9,095 nt of DNA, taken from contig JAJZLA010000039.1 of the NCBI GenBank assembly GCA_021803845.1, forward strand, positions 1-9,095, read 5' to 3'. Both the position numbers and the translations under genes were made by a program. The DNA comes from a bacterium (GTDB lineage: Bacteria > SZUA-79 > Acidulodesulfobacterales > Acidulodesulfobacteraceae). The notes below the pieces were generated by a model that saw only the letters and a list, made by a program, of their open reading frames with translations, was not told the origin of the DNA and did not search any database. This document shows, piece by piece, positions 5,968 through 9,095 of this stretch. Each line of letters starts with the position of its first letter. Position 1 is the first letter of the stretch.

Positions 5968-6036
5968 TTCCCAAGCTTGGTGTCGCGGGTTCGAACCCTG
6001 TTGCCCGCTCCATTCAAAGCCGCAATAAATAAGACA
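5968..6036 (+). pseudogene. Truncated 3' half of tRNA-Gly (putative attR)
   Basis: This copy has the anticodon loop TTCCCAA, the 3' anticodon strand GCTTG, a T-arm, the acceptor strand TGCCCGC, discriminator T, CCA and 24 bases of the same flank as 4025-4093. The sequence before 5968 supplies neither the D-arm nor the acceptor 5' strand, so it cannot make a tRNA. In the T-stem, C51-G63 of the intact gene is replaced by G51-U63, a wobble that still pairs. The pattern fits the displaced end of the original tRNA gene after insertion of an element that restored the tRNA on its left. Confidence 0.75.
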
Positions 6037-6184
6037 TTCCAGACCTCGACAGTAAATTTTGTATTGATTATATTTTGCATTAATTTTATAATTTTTATAG
6101 GATTTTTGTCACAAAATGTCCCTACAATGTAAAGTGGTTATGCAGGAGATATATTTTAATAATAAAAATATTCTTTAATTTAAT

Positions 6185-6213
6185 TTGACAATATAGCAAA
6201 ATTGAGATATTAT
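6185..6213 (+). promoter_or_regulatory. Possible promoter abutting the toxin start codon
   Basis: TTGACA (6185-6190), a 17-base spacer and TATTAT (6208-6213; 5 of 6 consensus matches) end one base before the toxin ATG at 6215. A start site at the usual distance would fall at or just inside the coding region, so transcripts from it would be leaderless at best or begin downstream of the ATG. It may instead serve the antitoxin and chaperone genes, or another promoter upstream may drive the toxin. Confidence 0.4.
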
Positions 6214-6214
6214 T

Positions 6215-6535
6215 ATGTTAAAATTTGAAGTTGAATTTTATGAAGAAAAGGGCAAAAATCTCATAGAGGAATTTTTAAACAATCTTACAAAAAAAGAAAA
6301 AGCTAAGATATATAAGTTTATTCATTTACTTGATGAAAAAGGCTTAAAGATGCCTTATGAATATTGTAAGAAATTTCCCGATCCTAAATTATGGGAATTA
6401 ATAATCGATTATGGAACAAATACGTTTAGAGTATTTTATATTTACGACAATAGTAAAATTATTTTATTACATGCTATAAGAAAGAAAACGAAAAAAACGC
6501 CGGTTTCCGATAAAGAACTTGCGAAAAAAGAATGA
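6215..6535 (+). CDS. higB: HigB/RelE-superfamily toxin (phage Gp49-like)
   Basis: A 106-residue protein of the RelE/HigB superfamily, whose members are mostly ribosome-dependent mRNA interferases. The family pattern is clear: beta-strand start EVEFYEEKGKNLIEEFLNNL (5-24), a helical hairpin, MPYEYCKKFPDPKLWELIIDYG (46-67), the strand FRVFYIYDNSKIILLHAIRKK (71-91) and the KKTKKTP turn (91-96), with closing residues DKELAKKE. The basic cluster R89-K95 is where nuclease and rRNA-contacting residues lie in the family. The toxin-first order, before the HTH antitoxin, is that of higBA. Only a weak ribosome site (TGAGAT) precedes the ATG. A 34-bp gap separates it from the antitoxin start chosen here. 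Ribosome-dependent cleavage is inferred from the family. Confidence 0.88.
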   Translation: MLKFEVEFYEEKGKNLIEEFLNNLTKKEKAKIYKFIHLLDEKGLKMPYEYCKKFPDPKLWELIIDYGTNTFRVFYIYDNSKIILLHAIRKKTKKTPVSDKELAKKE

Positions 6536-6552
6536 ATGATTATATAGAATGC

Positions 6553-6560
6553 AAAGGAGA
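6553..6560 (+). promoter_or_regulatory. Shine-Dalgarno that decides the antitoxin start
   Basis: AAAGGAGA at 6553-6560 lies 9 bases before the ATG at 6570. It falls inside the coding sequence of the longer in-frame alternative beginning at ATG 6549, which itself lacks a ribosome site. This favours 6570 as the real start and a 139-residue antitoxin. Confidence 0.75.
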
Positions 6561-6569
6561 CTAAATAAA

Positions 6570-6989
6570 ATGAAAAAATTTAGAGATTTTTTAAATGAAG
6601 AATTAAAAGACAAGGAATTAGCAAAAAAATATTACAAAGAACTCGAAAAAACCCGTATCGCCGTAGAAATTACCTATTTTAGAGAGAAAACAGGTATTAC
6701 GCAGAAAGAACTTGCAAAGATGATAAATACAACTCAATCCGTTATTGCAAGATTGGAAAATCCGGAATACAAAAAGTATTCTTTGACTACTTTGAGAAAA
6801 GTCGCCGAAGCGTTGAAGCTTGAACTTACTGTCTCTTTTAAAGAAAAAGGCGTTGAAAAATATGAAGAAAAAAATACCGTAACTCGCACTGTATTTATAC
6901 CATATCCGACCCCTGCACAGTTGACCGGAAGCATGTATAAATATAATAATTTAATACAAGAAGAAATTCAAAAAGAAGCGGTGGCGTAA
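6570..6989 (+). CDS. higA: HigA-type XRE-family antitoxin with C-terminal extension
   Basis: A 139-residue helix-turn-helix protein downstream of the HigB-like toxin, expected to neutralise it and repress the operon. The HTH lies at about 43-64 (ITQKELAKMINTTQSVIARLEN) within the usual XRE fold, followed by SLTTLRKVAEALKLELTVSF. The N-terminal helix (FRDFLNEELKDKELAKKYYKEL) is typical of HigA antitoxins that pair with Gp49-like toxins. Residues about 91-139 extend past the ordinary HigA end and include VTRTVFIPYPTPAQLTGSMY, rich in aromatic and hydrophobic residues. In tripartite systems such an extension is the chaperone-addiction region bound by a SecB-like chaperone, and a SecB-like gene follows after 4 bp. 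That role for the tail is inferred from context. An in-frame ATG at 6549 is a less likely start because AAAGGAGA sits between the two. Confidence 0.86.
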   Translation: MKKFRDFLNEELKDKELAKKYYKELEKTRIAVEITYFREKTGITQKELAKMINTTQSVIARLENPEYKKYSLTTLRKVAEALKLELTVSFKEKGVEKYEEKNTVTRTVFIPYPTPAQLTGSMYKYNNLIQEEIQKEAVA

Positions 6990-6993
6990 TAAA

Positions 6994-7440
6994 ATGAAGA
7001 TGAAAAAGAACGAACATCAGGGAATAAGTTTTGACAAAATAATTTTTGAAAAAATTAACGTTGAAATAAATCCTGAGTTTAGGTCTAAAGATATAAGCGA
7101 AGGGTTAAACGTAGATATTTCTTTAAATGCCTTCGGAAAGATAGATAAATTAAAAAAATTGCTTATATTTACATTGGAAACGACCATTTTTAAGAACACG
7201 GAAAATAGGCCATTTAATATTTTTATTAAAGCGATCGGCTTTTTCTTCGTTAAAGACGAAGGAGATATTACTATACTGGAAGAATTTTCTAAAATAAATG
7301 CTCCAGCTCTTATGTTTCCGTTTGTGCGGGAGACTATTGCCGATTTGACGTTAAAATCCGGTTATCCGCCTTTGCTTTTGCCGCCGATAAATATTGTTAC
7401 CCTTATCGAAAAATCAAGAAATAAAAGTAAGAAAAAATAA
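6994..7440 (+). CDS. secB: SecB-like chaperone of a toxin-antitoxin-chaperone module
   Basis: A 148-residue protein of the SecB family, close to the length of solitary SecB. The most telling part is the C-terminal half: FSKINAPALMFPFVRETIAD (98-117) followed by LTLKSGYPPLLLPPINI (118-134), which corresponds to the SecB core in which an AP-x-x-LFPYARE segment precedes a strand and FP-x-L-x-L-x-PVNF. The N-terminal half gives the expected antiparallel strands (INVEINPEF, LNVDISLNAFGKI, LLIFTLETTIFKN). Solitary SecB keeps secretory preproteins unfolded for SecA; in TAC operons the SecB paralogue folds and protects the antitoxin. The position 4 bp behind the HigA-like gene argues for the TAC role, possibly with some general SecB activity. 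The ATG at 7000 is an equally possible start. A Lys-rich tail (SRNKSKKK) ends the protein. Confidence 0.82.
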   Translation: MKMKKNEHQGISFDKIIFEKINVEINPEFRSKDISEGLNVDISLNAFGKIDKLKKLLIFTLETTIFKNTENRPFNIFIKAIGFFFVKDEGDITILEEFSKINAPALMFPFVRETIADLTLKSGYPPLLLPPINIVTLIEKSRNKSKKK

Positions 7441-7457
7441 GTATTTTATTAAAATAC
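7441..7457. terminator. AT-only palindrome after the TAC operon
   Basis: GTATTTTA (7441-7448) and TAAAATAC (7450-7457) form a perfect inverted repeat around one T, beginning at the base after the SecB-like stop codon. A 17-base palindrome of the same form occurs at 4131-4147 after the tRNA. It could help end transcription, but the stem is nearly all A/T, with a one-base centre and no T-run, so the call is weak. Confidence 0.25.
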
Positions 7458-7660
7458 ATTAAGGGCGGAATAAGGCAATAATTAAGGGGAATATTGGATT
7501 TTATAATAAGACAATTAAAAGTGGACATATTTATTTATTCTTATACTCCCGTCCGCGTTTACAGCGGTTTTGTCAGGGTTTAAAATAAATAAATCTACCC
7601 CTTTTATCCCGCCTTTATCCCATACAAAGCAATTAATTATTTTTCGGAGAATAGGAGCAT

Positions 7661-8350
7661 ATGAACGAAAAAATCAGGGACGCTTTTGATTCCATAGCTT
7701 CGAAATACGATTCAAACAGAAAAAAGCTGATTCCTTGTTTTGACGAACTTTACTCTATTCCTATTTCGTTAATTAACTTAATTTCCGAAAAGTCCACGCG
7801 GCTAAATGTTCTTGATATAGGAGCCGGCACCGGCCTCCTCACCTCTTTTCTTCTCGAGAAATATCCCGATTCCAACGTAACTCTTATAGATATGGCAGGA
7901 GGAATGATGGATATTGCCAAAATAAGGTTTAAGGGCAATAATAATATAAATTACATAATCGCCGATTATGTCGATTGCGATTTCGGCGGAATATTTGACG
8001 TTATAATTTCCGCGATGTCCATACATCATCTAACCCGCAACGACAAACAGGGGTTGTTCGCAAAAATATATAATCATCTTCGCCCCGGCGGCTTATTTGT
8101 CAACGCCGAACAGATTTTAGGCAATACCGAGACTATAGAGGCTTACTATAAAAAAGAGTGGGAGAAGACTATCAGGCAAAGCGGGGTCCCCGAAGAAGAA
8201 ATTGCCGCATGGAAAGAAAGATTAAAATTGGACAGGGAATCTACGGTAGAGCAACAGATAAATTGGCTTAAAGACGCCGGTTTTACCGATGCCGACTGCG
8301 CGTATAAATTTTACAAGTTTGCGGTTATATTCGGCGTGAAGCAACAATAA
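7661..8350 (+). CDS. Class I SAM-dependent methyltransferase
   Basis: A 229-residue Rossmann-fold methyltransferase. The SAM-binding motif I is NVLDIGAGTGLL (49-60), the acidic residue binding the ribose is in TLIDMAGGM (Asp77), motif II is YIIADY (Asp102), followed by FDVIISAMSIHHL (112-124) and the post-III segment HLRPGGLFVNAE (139-150). The N-terminal opening IRDAFDSIASKYD resembles UbiE/COQ5-like and cmo5U-type small-molecule or tRNA methyltransferases, but the substrate cannot be inferred. AGGAG at 7653-7657, or GGAGA at 7646-7650, can serve the start at 7661. It stands alone, 220 bp after the TAC module and 33 bp before a broken XRE gene. Base composition is closer to the core genes at the left than to the TAC genes, so it may be native. 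Confidence 0.85.
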   Translation: MNEKIRDAFDSIASKYDSNRKKLIPCFDELYSIPISLINLISEKSTRLNVLDIGAGTGLLTSFLLEKYPDSNVTLIDMAGGMMDIAKIRFKGNNNINYIIADYVDCDFGGIFDVIISAMSIHHLTRNDKQGLFAKIYNHLRPGGLFVNAEQILGNTETIEAYYKKEWEKTIRQSGVPEEEIAAWKERLKLDRESTVEQQINWLKDAGFTDADCAYKFYKFAVIFGVKQQ

Positions 8351-8383
8351 ATTATATTTATATAAATAGACCTAAATTTCTAT

Positions 8384-8557
8384 ATGATAAAAATAAAGAT
8401 AGAACAGGGCTTGACGCAGAAAGAACTGGCGGAAAAGATAAGAACGAGGCAGAGTAACATAAGCAGGCTCTAAAGCGGGGAATACAATCCTTCCCTGGAA
8501 TTTCTGAAAAAAGTGGCTAAAGGGCTCAATAAAGAGATTATCGTATCGTTGTGTTGA
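8384..8557 (+). pseudogene. Broken XRE/HigA-type HTH regulator (in-frame TAA)
   Basis: From ATG 8384 the frame reads an XRE helix-turn-helix, EQGLTQKELAEKIRTRQSNISRL, split by TAA at 8471-8473, then SGEYNPSLEFLKKVAKGLNKE and a stop at 8555-8557. The family has Glu at the interrupted position (RLESGEYNPSL), so a single GAA-to-TAA change explains the break. The protein would also be short at the N-terminus compared with HigA antitoxins, which carry about 25-30 residues before the GLTQKEL segment. No toxin gene is next to it. It is therefore the decayed antitoxin half of a lost toxin-antitoxin pair or a dead regulator. Its 3' part is 35/37 identical to 4151-4187. A sequencing error at 8471 is the alternative. 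Confidence 0.7.
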
Positions 8558-8605
8558 CTGCCATTTATTACTTTATTATTAAATAAAACTAAAAAAAGAA
8601 CCGTC

Positions 8606-9095
8606 ATGGAAGATTATAATAAAAATTGGCTTAACGCCAATGTTCTTTTTATATCTTTATCGGCTTTATTCGCAGATTTGGGCTATCAGGTCGTTCTGGT
8701 TATATTCCCTATATTTCTCGTAATAGATTTGCATAGTTCCGTCATATATTTCGGCATCGCTTCCGCAATAAGTTATGGAATAGGAGCTTTTTCAGGATAT
8801 TTAGGCGGAAAGGCAGGGGATAAATTCGGACATAAAAAAATTGCGATAGCGGGGAATATTTTAATACCCCTTCTTTCTTTTACCGGTTTCAGCATATACC
8901 CTGCGGAAGCCGTAGCATTTTTTTCTACGGGATGGTGGGCTAGAAATTTCCGGTCGCCCTCAAGAAGAGTTTTGCTTATGAGGTCGGTTATAAAAAAGTT
9001 TTATGGAAAAACCTTCGGTTTTTTGCATGCTCTGGACCAGACGGGCGGTTTCCTTGCAGGCATTTACGCCCTGATACTTTTTTCGAACCATGTTC
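8606..9095 (+). CDS. MFS transporter, 3'-partial
   Basis: The frame opens with ATG at 8606 and stays open to the right edge (163 codons), so the C-terminal half is missing. It encodes successive hydrophobic segments at about 11-41, 46-63, 78-97 and from 141 on. The loop after the second carries GYLGGKAGDKFGHKK (64-78), the MFS motif A (G-x-x-x-D-x-x-G-x-K/R). The segment WWARNFRSPSRRVLLM and then YGKTFGFLHALDQTGG (133-148) matches an MFS subgroup with RTPARDALL and GRAFGFHRAMDT-type sequences. The substrate is unknown. The ribosome site before the ATG is weak (AAAGAA). It follows the broken XRE gene after 48 bp and may be transcribed from an unseen promoter within 8351-8605. Confidence 0.82.
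   Translation, partial: MEDYNKNWLNANVLFISLSALFADLGYQVVLVIFPIFLVIDLHSSVIYFGIASAISYGIGAFSGYLGGKAGDKFGHKKIAIAGNILIPLLSFTGFSIYPAEAVAFFSTGWWARNFRSPSRRVLLMRSVIKKFYGKTFGFLHALDQTGGFLAGIYALILFSNHV

Larger units (their letters stand above)
4025..6036. mobile_element. Putative small or decayed element inserted in tRNA-Gly
   Basis: The interval is bounded by the two 69-base tRNA-Gly repeats, with the intact gene on the left and only a 3' half on the right, as expected when an inserted element rebuilds the tRNA end. Inside are an AAA/DUF4143 ATPase gene on the minus strand, a short XRE-regulator remnant and a broken, unrecognised reading frame. No integrase, excisionase or replication gene is visible in 1.94 kb, so it would be a remnant or a passenger mobilised in trans. 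A tandem duplication of a tRNA region followed by deletion of the second copy's 5' half is the alternative. Confidence 0.45.

Noticed and set aside
5841..6080. Minus-strand reading frame of 79 codons at the right tRNA repeat
   Set aside because: It contains the same tRNA-derived peptide and overlaps the more coding-like plus-strand remnant; no ribosome site or family match.
6549..6569. Longer antitoxin start at ATG 6549
   Set aside because: No ribosome site precedes it and the good AAAGGAGA site lies between it and ATG 6570.
7553..7571. CCGC-loop-GCGG followed by TTTT as a terminator before the methyltransferase gene
   Set aside because: A 4-bp stem is too short to support a rho-independent terminator.
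1..9095. CRISPR array or rRNA genes
   Set aside because: No regularly spaced repeats and no rRNA-like conserved segments were seen.

Overview
This is a bacterial, AT-rich window (low-GC genes, many A/T-ending codons, strongly AT intergenic spacers). Housekeeping genes on the left (EF-P, acetyl-CoA carboxylase BCCP and biotin carboxylase, glycine cleavage H protein, LipM-like octanoyltransferase) point to a free-living heterotroph or mixotroph with bacterial type II fatty-acid synthesis and protein lipoylation. A SecB-family protein suggests a Gram-negative-type lineage, but here SecB belongs to a toxin-antitoxin operon, so this is weak evidence. A deltaproteobacterium-like candidate lineage would fit; I cannot place it further from sequence alone.

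Layout. (1) 1-3915, core block, all on +: efp (5' end cut by the window edge) - accB - accC, then gcvH and a lipM-like gene with no base between stop and start. These supply malonyl-CoA for lipid synthesis and octanoyl/lipoyl groups for H protein. (2) 3927-6036, a tRNA-Gly(CCC) gene with its own promoter, followed 1.94 kb later by a second copy of only its 3' half plus 3' flank. Between the copies lie a minus-strand AAA/DUF4143 ATPase with a good promoter and a 22-bp palindrome in its leader, an XRE-type regulator remnant and an unrecognised, broken reading frame. This looks like a small or decayed element inserted in the tRNA gene; no integrase is present. (3) 6215-7440, a compact three-gene operon: HigB/RelE-type toxin, HigA-type HTH antitoxin with a C-terminal extension, and a SecB-like chaperone. 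This is the architecture of a tripartite toxin-antitoxin-chaperone (TAC) module and is the most interesting system in the window. (4) 7661-9095: a class I SAM methyltransferase, a second XRE antitoxin-like gene broken by an in-frame TAA, and the 5' part of an MFS transporter that runs off the right edge.

The right two-thirds is accessory in character: tRNA-anchored insertion, toxin-antitoxin genes, pseudogenes, and a 37-bp stretch of XRE-gene sequence shared between the left border of the tRNA element (4151-4187) and the broken XRE gene (8498-8534). The left third is ordinary core metabolism.
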